Assembly: GCA_001692895.1 (NCBI GenBank)
Contig: KV748183.1
Location: forward strand, 3,472,001 to 3,536,000
Direction of reading: 5' to 3'
Origin: Cenococcum geophilum 1.58
Lineage: Eukaryota > Ascomycota > Dothideomycetes > Gloniales > Gloniaceae
Length of the DNA: 64,000 nt
A model generated the notes under the pieces. It worked only from the letters and a program-made list of their open reading frames with translations, was not told the DNA's origin and searched no databases. Below, piece after piece: positions 34,217 through 46,427 of the stretch (positions within the stretch are counted from its first letter, which is position 1; every line of letters starts with the position of its first letter). Made by a program: the position numbers and the translations under genes.

Positions 34217-36999
34217 CTAGAAGTAGTATTAGCTAAGAAGCTTATAGGTTCCTCCTCTACCTAAATAGCCGCTTAATTGGAGGTTATAGGCCATTTAGAT
34301 TAGTTACTATTATAGATTTTCTAAGTTAGGGATAAATAGATAGCCTTTATAATAGAGCCTGTTTTTTTTTACTTTTAAGGCTGCTATATTAATTTGGCCT
34401 AAGCTTTAAAATTTAGTTGGCAGCGTATAGGCGCTAGCGGTTTTTACGGCAATAAGTTAATATAGTAATGGATTAATAGAGGTGTTATATGCCGTGGTAA
34501 TAAGCCTATTAATTTTAGGAGGTGATTTTAGTTCTATAGTGTAGAGCTAAGGTATAGTTGGCTTTATTATAGGTAGTATACCTAGGGCTAAATTCCGTGC
34601 TTTTAGGATTGTTTGTTGTTAGAACTAGTTATAGGGGTTATCTTTAGATTAAGGAAGGTCTTATAAGCGGCGTGTTAGGCTATTAGGCTTAGTACCTTAT
34701 ACTTCTAGCCTATATGCGATTTTAAAGTTAAAACTAGAGAGGAACTCGTTCTAGTGTGCTTGGTGTTGGTTTAGCTGTTTTATAGTTATAAAGTACTTAA
34801 GGTTGTAATAATCCGTAAGGACTTTAGTTGGCTAGTTAGGTTCTACTAAGGAGAGTTTTAGTTAGAATTTCTTGAATGCTTATATAATTGCGAGAAGTTC
34901 CTTATTATAGATCTTATAGTTATATTTTTGTGGTGTAAGCTTAGATAAATAGAATGCGACTAGGTAAAGGAGACCGTTATCACCTATTTGGAAAAGGACG
35001 CCTACATTGACGTAGTTTAAGGAGTTAGTCTTAAGATAGAGTTATTATCCTAGTATAAAGTGAGCTAGGATAGGTGCTTTAGTAAAAGTATCTTTAAGGT
35101 CTTAGAACGCCTTTTTATATTTAGGCGTCCAGATAAAACGTAGATGTGTTTTTTTTCCTTTTATAAAAAGGCCCTTTGTTTATATTATTGCTATAAGTGG
35201 TGCTATAATACCTAAGAAGTTGTATATAAATTTTTAATAGAAGTTGGCGAAACCGAGGAAAGCTTATACGTCTTTAATGTAGTTAGGGGTTTGCTATTTA
35301 GTAATTATACGTACCTTCTTAGGGTCTATATAGACACCCTTAGTAGTAATGATTAGTCTAAGGTATTTTACTTCTATAACTAAGAATTTATACTTCTTTA
35401 AATTAATATAAAGTCCTACGTCCCTAAGGCGCTATAGGACTTTTTAAACGTACTTAGTATGCTTAAAAGGGTTGTTGCTATAAATAAGTATATTATCTAG
35501 GTACGCAGAGTAGAAGTCGTTAAGGTAGTCCTATAAGGCATTATTAATATAGCTTTAGAAGCTACTTAGGCCGTTATATACGCTAAAGGGCATAATAGTA
35601 TATTTAAATTGGCTAAAGCGCGATATAAATGCGGTTTTTATTTATTACCTTCTCGTATTCGGAGGTGGTTAAAGGCAGCGATAATATTAAGCTTAGTATA
35701 GATTTTAGCTTAGCTAAGCCGCTTAAGAGTCTTACGTATAAGCGGTATAGGGTATTAGTTTTTAATTGTAATAGCGTTAAGTCCTCTATAGTTAACGCAG
35801 AATTAAATACCTCCTCCTAGCTTCTTAGTAAGGAGGATAGGGGCAGCTGCTAGGGATATACTAGGGCAAATAAACTTTTTGTTAAGGTGCTTATTGATAT
35901 ACTTTTTAATAACTAGAAGTTTATCTTTTAACATTAGGTAGGGTTTTTTATAGGGTAATATTTTTCCTTGTTTAATATTAATAGTATAGTTATTAGGTTA
36001 ATACAGGGGGAGTATATTTACGCTCTTTTATAAGTATATATTAATAAAGTTATAGTACCTCTTAGGGAAGAGCTTACGGAGTTCCTTATTAGTAAGTCCT
36101 TTTTTAAGCTTTATAAACTTCTTAAAGTTTAAAGGTAAAAGTCCGTAGAGTTTTATAGGGGCATTATTTTCTAGGAGGTTAACTATGTCTATTCTATTAC
36201 TATAGAGGACATAGTCCTATTCTTTATTAAGCTTATATAGTTATAATTAGGAGGCTGCGGTAACGGTCTAGCCTTTTCTATATACTATATAGTAGAAGGC
36301 CGCGGCACTTACGTAGTAGTAGTTAGTTATGGGTAGGGTAATAAGGGGTTCCTTAGGTTAGTATCCTAGGGAGTAGATAGAGGCGGCTAGGCTATATCCT
36401 AGGTAGGTCTCTTTATAGTATTTAGAGTTAAAGGTTACTTCTCTTTTTTTTAGTTAATGGCGGGGTTATATTATTTAAGCTAGTTTATTTTAAGGATAAT
36501 AGGGTAGTTAGTAAGTGGTATAATATAGGCCTAGAGTTCTTCCTAGTGCCTATTTATATCTAGGTGGAGTTATGCTATATAGGTAATCTTCTATGCGGTA
36601 TAACTACCGTTAGCGAGTTATAGGGTATAAGCTTTAGTAAGGGGTAAGGTAAGTAGGTTATAAATATATATAAATTGGGTATCTATAAATTTATTAGTAG
36701 CTTCGTAATTAATTATAGAACGGCTTTTATATTGTTTTCTGGTAGTAGTTCCTATTATAGGTAAAACTATCTATTTCCGTCTATTTATCTTTACTAAGTT
36801 ATCTATTAAGTAGGCTAATATATAGATCCCCTTATTATTAGGGCGTCCTAACCTATAACTTAGGGTTAGGACTTAGCGTTTTCTATTTCTATATCTAACT
36901 CTATTATTATTACTACGTCTTTATTTTATACGGTAGTGGTATATAGTAACGTATTTAGTGTTTAAGGTACTAGGTTAGGTATTAGGTAGTAGCTACTAA

Positions 37000-38560
37000 A
37001 CCTAGCTATTAGGTAGTTTGGGCTATAGCTATAATAGCCTTTTTAATAATATCTATAGCAACGCTTTAGCTTTTAGAGTAGCTTACATTCTTTATTTAGT
37101 AGCTTTTACGGGAAGGTTAGTATAAAAAGGTTAATATTAGGACTAATAGTGTTGCTTAGGGTAGTAGGCGTTAGTAGTTTAGTAAGTCCGGAGGGCTTCT
37201 ATAGGGAGGTCTTTAGATAGGGGTTTGCAGTAGCGATCTAATTTAGTCATCGTTTAATCTTCTATATAGCTGCTACCATATTATAAATATTATTATAGTT
37301 ATAGCTAGCAGCTGCGTAACTAAGGCAATAAGTGATTTTTTTAAGGAGATCTTTTTAGTCTTTAGTATTGTCTTAGGTAAGGGCTCTAGTATATTCCTAG
37401 AATTTAATATAGAACTTATTAAATAATTTAGTAGGGCTTATCTTTAGGGCATGTAGTTTAGCTTAGTTAGTGGCTAGTAGGTTATAGTTACGGTATATTA
37501 GGTTGAGATTATTAAGGACTTCTTAATAGGACTGCCACTTCTAGGGGCTATTAGTCTCCTATTAGGCAAAGAGTTTATTAAATAGTATACCCTTTATTCG
37601 CCTAATAATGTAGCTAATCTTAGTATCTTCCGTAGGAAAAAGGTAGGTACTCTAAGTTAGTTTCTTGCGGATTTATATCTTTTAGTAGCTATATTTTTTG
37701 CGGTCTCCCTAGAAAACTAAAGGATTAGGGTAATATATATTAGACCCTACGGTAGTAGCTTAGGTTTAGTTATTATAGCTTTTATTATTACTTTAGTAGG
37801 GGTTCCTATTAGGTAAGGCTGCTTAGCGCTAACCCTCTATTAAGCGTTAAGTAGGTAAAGTTGCTAGGGGCGTAGAGACTTAAGTAGCGTTATATACAGT
37901 AGAGAGGTATCTAGCGTTATTATAAATATGCTTATTAAGCTAAGATTATAGGTATTTAATTATGCTTTTTCTTTTAGTAACTATAGTAATAAGTACGATC
38001 TTAGCCTTCTTTAACTGTTAGACGTCGCGTTTAGATACGCGGAGGTCGTCTTTAGTTTCTTAACGCGTGTTATTGGCGAGCGCCTCGCGAGCTTATAGGT
38101 CTTAGATAATATCGCGATCTTAGGCAGCACGTATCTCGGCTCGTATAAGCTTTAGGTGGTAGTTCTGTAGAAGGCGGTAGTATTTATTAGGTTCTTATGC
38201 TACTATTTTTATAAATGTCTTAGCGTCTTATATTTTAATTTTAATAGGTAATAGCCCTTCTACTTACTTATCCGTAGTTGTGTAGTTAATAAAAGATAAG
38301 ATATTATTGGTGTTTATCTCCTTAGGGGTTAAGGCTAGAGCTAATAAATCGAATTCTCCTAGGATTGATTGGCGTTGTAGGTTAAGTGTAGGTATTAGAT
38401 TGTTCTTTAGGTTTAATATAGTGGCTAGTAAGGAATATTATCTTACTATTATAGGTTCCTTAGAAGTATAAAGTAAGGTAACTTATAGGCACGCTGCTTC
38501 TAGTAGCGCCTATAGTATTATAGAGATATAGAATTGGTTGTAGGCTGGGTGTTGGTAGTA
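37000..38560 (-). pseudogene. gag: gag of element H
   Basis: Between the 5' LTR and pol. Clear segments include ISYIIRRIKGILFNKLF near 37590, a helical ALKISPTKLFNKFY segment near 37440, and a Thr/Ser/Pro-rich tail. A CCHC-like knuckle lies at 37065-37020 (KRCYRYY-stop-KGYYSYS), with Cys and His positions changed to Tyr. Confidence 0.6.
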
Positions 38561-38576
38561 AAAAGGCGCAACGTAA

Positions 38577-38769
38577 TGTTATGGGACAGGGGTAGTGGCT
38601 ATAGGACGTATGTATTTGAGGAGTCTACAAGACGTTACGCGATTGATTGTAAGGGTCGAGGGCGTAAGGAGGTAATATACCTACGCGTAGCTGACATAAG
38701 CTGTATGTGAGGTGTACGCGAGAGCACGGGGCTCTCCTATAGAGGCCCCTATGGTGGGGTTCCGTAACA
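38577..38769 (-). repeat. 5' LTR of element H
   Basis: 193 bp, TGTTATGG...CCGTAACA; partner of 31350-31542. Confidence 0.9.
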
Positions 38770-39832
38770 GGCTATATATTAACTATAGGTAGTTAAACAG
38801 CATTACTAGAAAGGATAGGTATCCTTTACCCTTAATTAGCGAAATTTAAGATAGGATAAGTAACGTATAAATCTTTATAAAGATAGATCTAAGATAGGCG
38901 TACTATTAGATCCGGATTAAAGAAGGTAACGAATAAAAGGCAGCCTTTAGGTTAAAGGAAGGACTATATAAACTATTAGTTATGTAATTTAGGCTTATAA
39001 ACGCACTAGTAATGTTTTAAAAGCATATTAACAATATATTAGGAGAATACTTAGATAAATTTATTATAGTATATTTTAACAATATTATTATCTACTTAAT
39101 AATTAAGGAAGAATATGGGGAATACGTTAAATGGGTTTTAAAGAGACTATAGGAGGAATAGATACTAGTAGCAATTAAGAAATATAAGTTCTTTACTAGG
39201 AAGACTAATTTTATTAAATTTATTATTAAACTAGGCTAACTTAGTATAGATCTAAAAAAGATTAAGGCTATAGTAAATTAGTAAGAACCAGAGAACGTTA
39301 CATAATTAAGATTATTTTTAGGGTTTTGCAATTACTGTAGAAGGTTTATAGCGTAATAATTAAAGAATATTAAACCGTTTACGCAATTAACAAAGAAAGA
39401 AGAACTATAGGTATAGGAAAAGGAATAACGGAAATTATTTAAAAAAAAATTAAAAGATTATTTACCTAAGAGCCAGTTCTTAAGATCTATTAACTAGGAC
39501 CAAAGACAGTTATAGAGATGAATGTATTAGACTTTATACTAGGGATATACTTTATATAAAAATATTAAGATAGGTAGTACCTAGTAGTATACTATAGTTA
39601 GAAGATAATACCACTAGAGTTAAACTATAACATTTATAATAAGGAGTTATTAGGTATAGTTACAGCACTAAAGAAATAGAGAGCATTCTTATAAGGCATA
39701 GAGAAACTATTTATAGTTAAAATGGATTATAAGAACCTAATAGGATTTCTAATAATAAAGGAACTTAACTAAAGATAGGTTAGATGGGTAGAGATACTTA
39801 TAGAATACTATTTTAAGATTTAGTATACTAAG
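38770..39832 (+). pseudogene. pol: chromovirus D RT and RNase H
   Basis: Resumes RT at the YINY segment after H, with KIDLR-AY, YFNN at the YLDD position (about 39072), FTRKTNF and a LGFCNYC segment. RNase H with the LNYNIYNKELLGIV motif lies near 39620. Broken by I at 39833 and resumed at 55675. It lacks the A-run frameshift of copy A at the matching place (39674). Confidence 0.8.
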
Positions 39833-40019
39833 TGTTATAGTGCTGCAATAAAGTAGACTAAATAACTACGTTATGGTATAAAGAGGGGAAGAAGGTAGAA
39901 AGGGGGTATTGTATATAAATAGTAGGGCCGGCCGCCAAGTCGCTAGTGGTGGGCTAGTTAACAGTAGGAAATAGTACGAGACAGTATAAAACAGTATGTG
40001 TTAGGTCAGTGCCATAACA
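39833..40019 (-). repeat. 3' LTR of chromovirus I
   Basis: 187 bp, TGTTATAG...CCATAACA. Ten differences from the right LTR, all transitions. It contains GGGCCGGCCGCCAAG and a purine-rich GAGGGGAAGAAGG tract. Confidence 0.9.
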
Positions 40020-40147
40020 GTACTCCTCTTCCCTAGATGATTTGGTCCCAAACTAAATAAATAACTTAAAAATAGGCAGTATATAGGGTTGCCTATTTTT
40101 TACCGCAAAGATATTAGTTTTACTTACCGCCCTTAACTAAGCTAATA

Positions 40148-40187
40148 GCGATTTTCTATGCCGGGTATAGAAAATCCTAATTGGTTA
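40148..40187. repeat. hairpin motif in I, beside the J insertion
   Basis: GATTTTCTAT and ATAGAAAATC form a 10-bp stem (40150-40159, 40167-40176), followed by TAATTGGTTA. The same stem and flank occur inside J at 40715-40752. Confidence 0.6.
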
Positions 40188-40188
40188 G

Positions 40189-40456
40189 TGTTCGTACTAA
40201 CTTAATAGCACGAGTGAGTCGTATCCATGAGCACGAAATACATGTAGTATCGTATGCTTGTTTAGATGGTGACTGTCGATTATATAAAGCAGACTACGTG
40301 GTCTATATACTGATGCACCTCCCCCCTAATTAGTCAGTGCTTTATAAGTGCACTAGACGCGTAAGCGAGTGGTTGGTGCACTAAACGCGTAAACGCGTAC
40401 CTAGTGTACCGAACGCGTAAGCACGCGTTTAGTACAACAGGTGCTGTAATTATACA
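40189..40456 (-). repeat. 3' LTR of copia J
   Basis: 268 bp, TGTTCGTAC...TAATTATACA. About 15 transitions and no other differences from the right LTR. Contains five ACGCGT hexamers. Confidence 0.9.
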
Positions 40457-40629
40457 CTAGCAGTACTTAAAAAATGAAACCACCTGTGTACAGCCTCCGT
40501 AATTGCTTTAATAAAACCATAGAACATAAAGGAAAATACATAGGAAATCTCCCCGAGGTGCCGTCTAGGCTGCCTTCTAAACGGTGCCCCAAGCTAGCCG
40601 TAAGTTCTGCTTATAGTCCGTAAAATAAA

Positions 40630-40862
40630 CCGTACGGCCTTTTAACAGGTAGTAGACGAGCTATAAGTTAGATTTTAAGGGCCGCTAAGGCGCTAGTGCT
40701 AAGTAAACTAATAGCGATTTTCTATCCCGGGGATAGAAAATCGTAATTGGTTAATTTAACCACCCTACAAAATTCGGCAGGTCACGTAAGTCCACTAAGT
40801 TCTACCATAGCTTTCTACTGTTTTCTACCTATACCGTATAACAAGCCGTACGGCCTTTTAAC
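40630..40862. repeat. candidate small insertion in J with 17-bp direct repeats
   Basis: CCGTACGGCCTTTTAAC occurs at 40630-40646 and 40846-40862, bracketing 199 bp that hold the near-perfect palindrome CGATTTTCTATCCC/GGGATAGAAAATCG (40715-40743) and GCCGCTAAGGCGCTAG (40681-40696). The repeats may be a TSD of a short non-autonomous element or simply an internal duplication. Confidence 0.45.
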
Positions 40863-40879
40863 GGGCTATAAATATACTA

Positions 40880-43800
40880 TAGGTGCTCCGTTAGTCCCGT
40901 TCTACCCATTCTATAACTTTTAGGTTAAGCTTATTTATATTAATTAGGGTTTTAAGGGCTTAATACGGCTTTACCTTAGTTATAGCGTCTGCTAGGTTGT
41001 CTCCACTACTAATCCATTTAACCTCTATAATCTTACGTTATTTATAGGCCTAACGTAAGCATATTAGGTCGACCATAAGCCTCTTTTCTTATATTGTACC
41101 TAGTTTAACTAGGCGGTCGTAAAGGGACTTTAAATTGGTGTATAAAACTAGGGGTAACTACTCTAGTTATAGAATCTTCTGGACTGTTAATTTAATTATA
41201 GCTGCTATATTAAATCTATAAGCTAGTATATATAGTTTAGAAGCTAGTATACTATAGGTTACTTATTTGCACTTAATTAAAGACTAGTGCAGTATATTTG
41301 CGTCCTAATTATAGTCTGTAAGTACAATTATAAAGCTAATTTGTAATAATAGGTCTTTGTTATTAGTAAAGGAGGCGTCTATAAATGCTAGTAGGCTAAG
41401 GGAATTTAGGTCTAGTGGTATAAAAGTAAGTCCCCTTACTATATTATTAATTTGCCACTAAATATGCTTATTAAGCTGCTTAATATTTTTTTCTTACGGA
41501 TCTACTGCCTAGGCCGTAAAGGACAAGTTATAGGCAGATTTAGGTTGGCAGACTATGGCAATATAGGCGCCTCTTACACGCTGTATAGCGTATTAGTCCT
41601 TTATATTTACGGTTTTATGGGTCTCTCTACGGGAACTAGTAAGGTCTATAGGCTTTACTATAACAAGCTTTAGGTTTTAAGCTTGGCGTTCCTAAGTTAG
41701 CTTAATTAGGTTGCCCTTTTATGTAATTAGGCCTCTATTAAACTTAATTAGATTCTACTTAGTTAACTACTTTTATAGCTTTACTAAGAACTTAGCCTTT
41801 TATAGTTTAGTTTCTTTAGCGTCTATAAAGGTCTGGTCTACTAGGAATAGGATATTGTCTATTTAAAGTCTAACAATACTAAGGCCGTTTAATAGGCTAT
41901 ATAGGAGGTAGGGGTTATAGGTTGACTGTTCTATTTTAAGCTTACTAATATAATGCTAGTAGTATGTCTTAAACTAGTGGTTTCTAGCTTCTGGTACTCC
42001 GTAAAGAGGTTTTATAATCCGTAAAATTGTTCCTAGTTATAGGTTAAGCTTATAGGGTGGTCGTATAAAGATATCCCTACTTAAGTAGGTATTAGACTGT
42101 ATATAGGCTTATAAGATGTCCCGTAAGTATAGGGCTACGGGTTTAGTTTGCTATAGTCCCAACGTAAGTGCAAGTATAATTTGTTAGCTAACTCGTTAAA
42201 TTATAGGCGATTACGTAAGGACTAAGTTCTTTCCCTTATTGTTATAAGCTTATATAATAAGCCTTAATTTCTTAAAGGCTTTATTAGTATTAGGGTGCTT
42301 AATCTTATTAATAAAGCGTAAGTTAAATATACGGACGCCTTGCGGGACGTCTTTCTCTATTATAACTACAAAGACACCCTTTTTAAGTAGTCCGTTAATC
42401 TCTTTATGTCGTAAGTTTATAAATGGGGTTTCCTATACTAGAACTAATATATCTATAGGCGGAGATTGCCTTGCGGATATTCCTGCGGAGGTTAGGTAAT
42501 TTTTTATTATAGGGTTTTTAGTTATGGGGTGCTTTTGGGGGCGTCCTTGACCGCGCTTTATAGTAGGTTTAGTAGGTTCTGTGGGTTTCTAGGGAACTTT
42601 TAGGGTAGGTAAGGGTGTTTCTAGTTCGTTTGATTCGGCGGTCGCTTCTAGTTTATCTAGTTTGGCGGTTGCTTCTAGCTCGTCTAGCTTAATATTATTG
42701 GTGTTTTTGGGCCGAAAGTAGGGTTTTACAGACGTGCTTCTAAAGCTGGTTGGCCTACTAGGAAGCTATATATAGCACGTTTTGTTTTCTACAGCTAATA
42801 GATAATAAGGTCTATTCTAACTACTGCTTTTACGCTATATAAGGACTTTAGAGTTAAGTAGGAGGTCGTGTACTGGGGTTATATTAGGTCCGTTGCGGTA
42901 GTATAGGGCGTTATTAATAGCTTGCTTAGCCCGTAGCTTAACTATTTTAGTTATTGCCTTTTATATTATAGCTGCTCGTTCTATAATAGACGGGGCAGAA
43001 GGGCCTAGGTTGCTTATCCTTAGGTAGGCTCTATAGACTAAGAGGGTGGGTACTAGTCCGTTAGGGCCAGCGGTGTTATTAACGGCTTTTACGGCCATCT
43101 ATAGAGCCAGTTCCTTTTAGATATTCTTATATTCGTCTATAATAATCTAATAAGCTCTCCGTAAGGCTAGGTGAGCTCGCTTAATAAGCCTAATGGACTA
43201 GTACGCCTTAACTAGAATAGCTTTTGTTAATATAGCTATGGCTATAGTATACTACTAGAATTCCTTGCTAATAAAGTTCTTACTAGTGTTGTGGGTAATA
43301 TACTACGGAGGTCCGACGTATATATTAATCTAATAGGTCCGTAAAATATCCTAAGTATGTTTTATAGATATATTTTATAACTAACGGGCGGCTTAATAGC
43401 GGGTTGCCTTATTAATTATATATAATACTAGACTGCCGTTAATATATATAATGTCTATGTATACTAAGTAGTTAAAGTTAAGGTCCTTATAAAGGGTGAA
43501 CTTAAATTAGCCTAGGGAACGTCCGTATTTCTAGCAGAAGGAGCAGTATTTAGTTAGGTGGTTAATTGCCTTCCTGTTAACGTTGTTATGTCTAGAGCGT
43601 TTAAGGACTCTATATAGCTTTTCGGCTAACGGGTAGCCAAAATGGCGGTATAGGTAGTAGATTTTAGTACTGGTAAGGTAGCACGGGTTATAGTCAAAAG
43701 ATTCCTAAATATAGGTCTGTAAAGTCTCTCCCTATATAAGGAACGGGTGTCCAAATTGTCGTGTAATTGGTAGGGTAATATACTTGCTTCCTAGGGCAGT

Positions 43801-44330
43801 TGTGGGGCCAATTAGGGTGTCCGTAATATTATTATAGTATACCTATAACCTATCTATATCTGCAAGATAGAGTAGGAAAGGGGTATCCGCTTTTACTATA
43901 TAGAAGTTAACTAGGCTAATTAGAGTCTTAACTTTAACTAATTTAATTAATGCGGTTAAGCTAATGCTGAATTAAATATTTATGGCCCTAGTTTGCGTAA
44001 TATTAATATCCGTATTGTTATTTGTAGTAGTCCTATATACGAGGTATTATCCGTAGCCTATAGTAGACTTCTTAGAGGCACCTATATTAATTATAACACC
44101 GTAGAATTCCTTAGGGGTATAGCGTTCTGTAGTGATATATGTAAATAGGTCCTGCTTATAATCTATAATATCTATAACGGGGGTACTTATAGAATGGTTT
44201 TTAGGCGTAACTAAGTATATAAAGGAACGGTTAGCTAATACGGTCGTAATATTAAAGGCTTGGCTGTCCGTAAAAGGTCTAAAAGTGGTTAGGAATATCT
44301 CTAAAGTCTTTTATTCCTAAGTGTTTAAGT
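40880..44330 (-). pseudogene. pol: pol of copia J (integrase, RT, RNase H)
   Basis: In copia order leftward: protease and integrase about 44300-42900, RT about 42450-41600, RNase H about 41400-40900. The RT catalytic box lies near 41865-41845 and reads IDNIL followed by FLVDQTFIDA, where the family has VDD; the second Asp is Asn. Numerous TAA/TAG stops. By family this is the enzyme polyprotein for replication and integration of the element. Confidence 0.65.
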
Positions 44331-45903
44331 TAAAGTTAATTATAAGGGCTTCTATTAACTTATTAGGGGGCTCTTTTACTTCCTTTCCTTTGTATTCTAA
44401 AATAAACTAGTTAATATAGCTATTAAGTCTCTTCCTAGACTTGTTATATTCTTCCTAGATATGCCTTATAGACTAATATCCTTCCTTACCGCATACGAAG
44501 TACTTCTAGCTGGTTTGTCTACGGGGGTATATTTTTATATAGGGGTTGCTACGGGGGTTATAGGTGGGACTTAGTCGGTATAGGTGCTGCTAGCGGTAGT
44601 TGCGGTCTATAAAGTAGACGTCTAAGTCTGTTTACGGATATTAAATATCTGTAATAAAGGCTTAAGTGCTACCTAGTGGGTTTAAGACTTTATACGTTAT
44701 AATAGAGGAGCGTAGGTTATTAATAAGGCCAGCTAAGGTATCTATAGGCTTATAGTAGGCGTATTTATAGGGCTCTACTTCCTAGCAGGCTGTAATAAGT
44801 TTATTATACAGAAAGTCGTCTATTTAAAGCTTGGTGTTAAGGCCGTGCTATAGGTGCTAAAGGTCTTTAATAAGAATTTATAGGCACTCTATAGTCAATT
44901 TTTTAGTATTCTTGTTAATTACGGTCCGTAGCTTAGTTATATTCTATTAGGTAAGAATATTACGCTTATATTCCGGTCCTTTAAAGTAGTTACGCGTAGC
45001 TTTATATAGCTTATTAAAGGGAATACTAAGGGGGTTGCTCTTAAGGTTAATGTAGTAGTAGTTAAGTGCTAGGCCGTGTAGCATAGTGGAGTAGGCTTAG
45101 CTGAATTCCTATTTAGGAATATTAGCCTTCCGACAGAGGTCCGTAAAGATAGTAAGTTTAAAGTTAAAGTTATTATTTTCACTGCTATACTTGGATTCGT
45201 TGGTATAGAGCTTAGCCAGGTTAGCTAGCTCCTTACTATAGGTCTTTACTTAGATAGGTTACAGATCTATAACTTACGGATCTATAGCTTGCGGATATAT
45301 AGCTTATAGATCTGTAACTTAAATATTAGGGGTAATTTAGTCCGTATTTTGGTTTATAGGGGTATTATAGTCCGTAATTTAGGTTATAGGGGTATTGTGG
45401 TCCGTAACTTAAGTATTAGGTATACTTTAGCTAGTAAGATTAATTTTAATGCTACTTAGGTTTATGGAACGAATTTAGTTAAATAAGTTAGCTATAAGGC
45501 TAAAGATTCTGTTAAGTTTAAAGGAGGTAAAGAGGTTACTAGTTTTAATGTAATCTAAGATCTACTCTTTAGTCCATTCCGTTTAGTCCTCCTTATATAG
45601 TGTATCGTATAGAGACCGTATAACAGTGACTCGTTTGTCCCTTTTAACCCATACGCCTTAGTGACGTAAAAGGGTTCGTAGGTTACGGATGGCAGTAGGG
45701 TTGCAAGCCTTAAAAATAGCTTCCGTAAAGTCTGCAAAGTCTTCCTTATATTACTCCTATAGGTCGTTATTTATAAGCTTAAAGTATCTATATTTAAGGA
45801 TTTTAAAGCTAATATAGTTATTAACGTCGTTTATAGACGTAACGTCGACGCCTTATCTCCACTTCTTTTAACCTTTACTGACTTGCTTGCTAATATCTGC
45901 CAT
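44331..45903 (-). pseudogene. gag: gag of copia J
   Basis: Starts MADIS at 45903-45901 and continues with segments NDVNNYISFKILKYRYF and FTEAIFKACNPTAIRNL. The knuckle at 44507-44470 reads KYFVCGKEGY-stop-S, i.e. the fungal copia form KCFVCGKEGCWS with a RIP Tyr and stop. Collinear with E2 gag. The open stretch 45555-45737 in another frame is a shadow. Confidence 0.7.
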
Positions 45904-45954
45904 ATTATAGTGTAGTGTGGTGCGTAGCGGGTGGTAGCAGCTTGTAACGGGTGG

Positions 45955-46180
45955 GGGAGGTCTTGTAACGGTCCGTAAAATCGATTAACGGGTCCGTAAC
46001 GGTTTTTAGGAGGGTAGGGGGTTTCCGTAAGGTCTTGTAACGGTCCGTAAAGGCAATTGGCAGGTCCGTAGTGGTTCGCAAGAGGGTAGGGGGTTCCCGT
46101 AAGGTCTTGTAACGGTCTGTAAAGGCGATTGATAGGTCCATAGTAGTTTACAGAAGGGTGAGGGGTCTCCGTAAGGGGTC
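45955..46180. repeat. 72-bp tandem repeat in the copia J leader
   Basis: Three units start with TCTTGTAACGGTC at 45961, 46033 and 46105, spaced 72 bp. The period is a multiple of three, so the antisense-looking open frame through it is an artefact of repetition. The matching leader of E2 (about 16076-16160) holds one unit. Confidence 0.8.
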
Positions 46181-46427
46181 TGAAAAGAGGTTGGAGGTAT
46201 TAAAGGAGGGTAGGGGGTTCCGTAAAGGTCTGTATTCGCGTCTATAAACTTCCGGTAAACCGTACTAAGACTTAAATAAGTATACAGAGTTGGAGATAAG
46301 TCCGTAATCCCCGACTTCCGACCTTCTAGCAGGTCGTACTAGGAGTCTAAACGGGTGGTTGCTGTCGTATGTATCGCTCGGGGGGAGGTATTGAGTAATT
46401 GCTAATCTGTGCGCGCTTACTAATCAG

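Larger units (their letters stand above)
31860..36480 (-). pseudogene. pol: pol of element H
   Basis: Read leftward. A protease-like region is expected near 36800-36500. RT lies at about 35900-35230 with catalytic box YLDN (35506-35480; second Asp lost) and a KKYKFL...YLRLIITTKGV segment. RNase H lies at about 35100-34300. R2 is inserted at 33197-34216. The integrase core lies at about 33080-32350, with IDFVVNLPPYKRYSYTYK and the D-R-L-K-ER motif. The chromodomain-like C-terminus lies at about 32030-31870, with a PEWQ and a KDLINDFYY-NLQKPGPKQR segment. TAA/TAG stops throughout. Confidence 0.75.
31350..38769 (-). mobile_element. Ty3/gypsy element H, complete, TSD GGCTA
   Basis: LTRs of 193 bp at 31350-31542 and 38577-38769. 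TSD GGCTA at 31345-31349 and 38770-38774. A polypurine tract at 31543-31560 (minus-strand AGGAGGGGGGGTAG) fixes the minus orientation. Gag is at the right, then protease, RT, RNase H, integrase and a chromodomain-like segment at the left. R2 is inserted between RNase H and integrase. Confidence 0.88.

Noticed and set aside
34130..34220. Possible tRNA-like SINE head in R (GGTTCGTAGCC resembling a B box)
   Set aside because: The T-stem does not pair and no convincing A box lies at the right distance, and the motif is near the right end rather than the start.
36820..37020. Clear protease active site in element H
   Set aside because: Expected by position, but I could not find an unambiguous Asp-Ser/Thr-Gly box, so no separate feature is listed.
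45905..46141. Minus-strand 78-codon open frame with 24-residue repeats
   Set aside because: It is created by the 72-bp leader repeat of copia J upstream of the gag ATG; E2 does not keep it open, and the period divisible by three explains the length.
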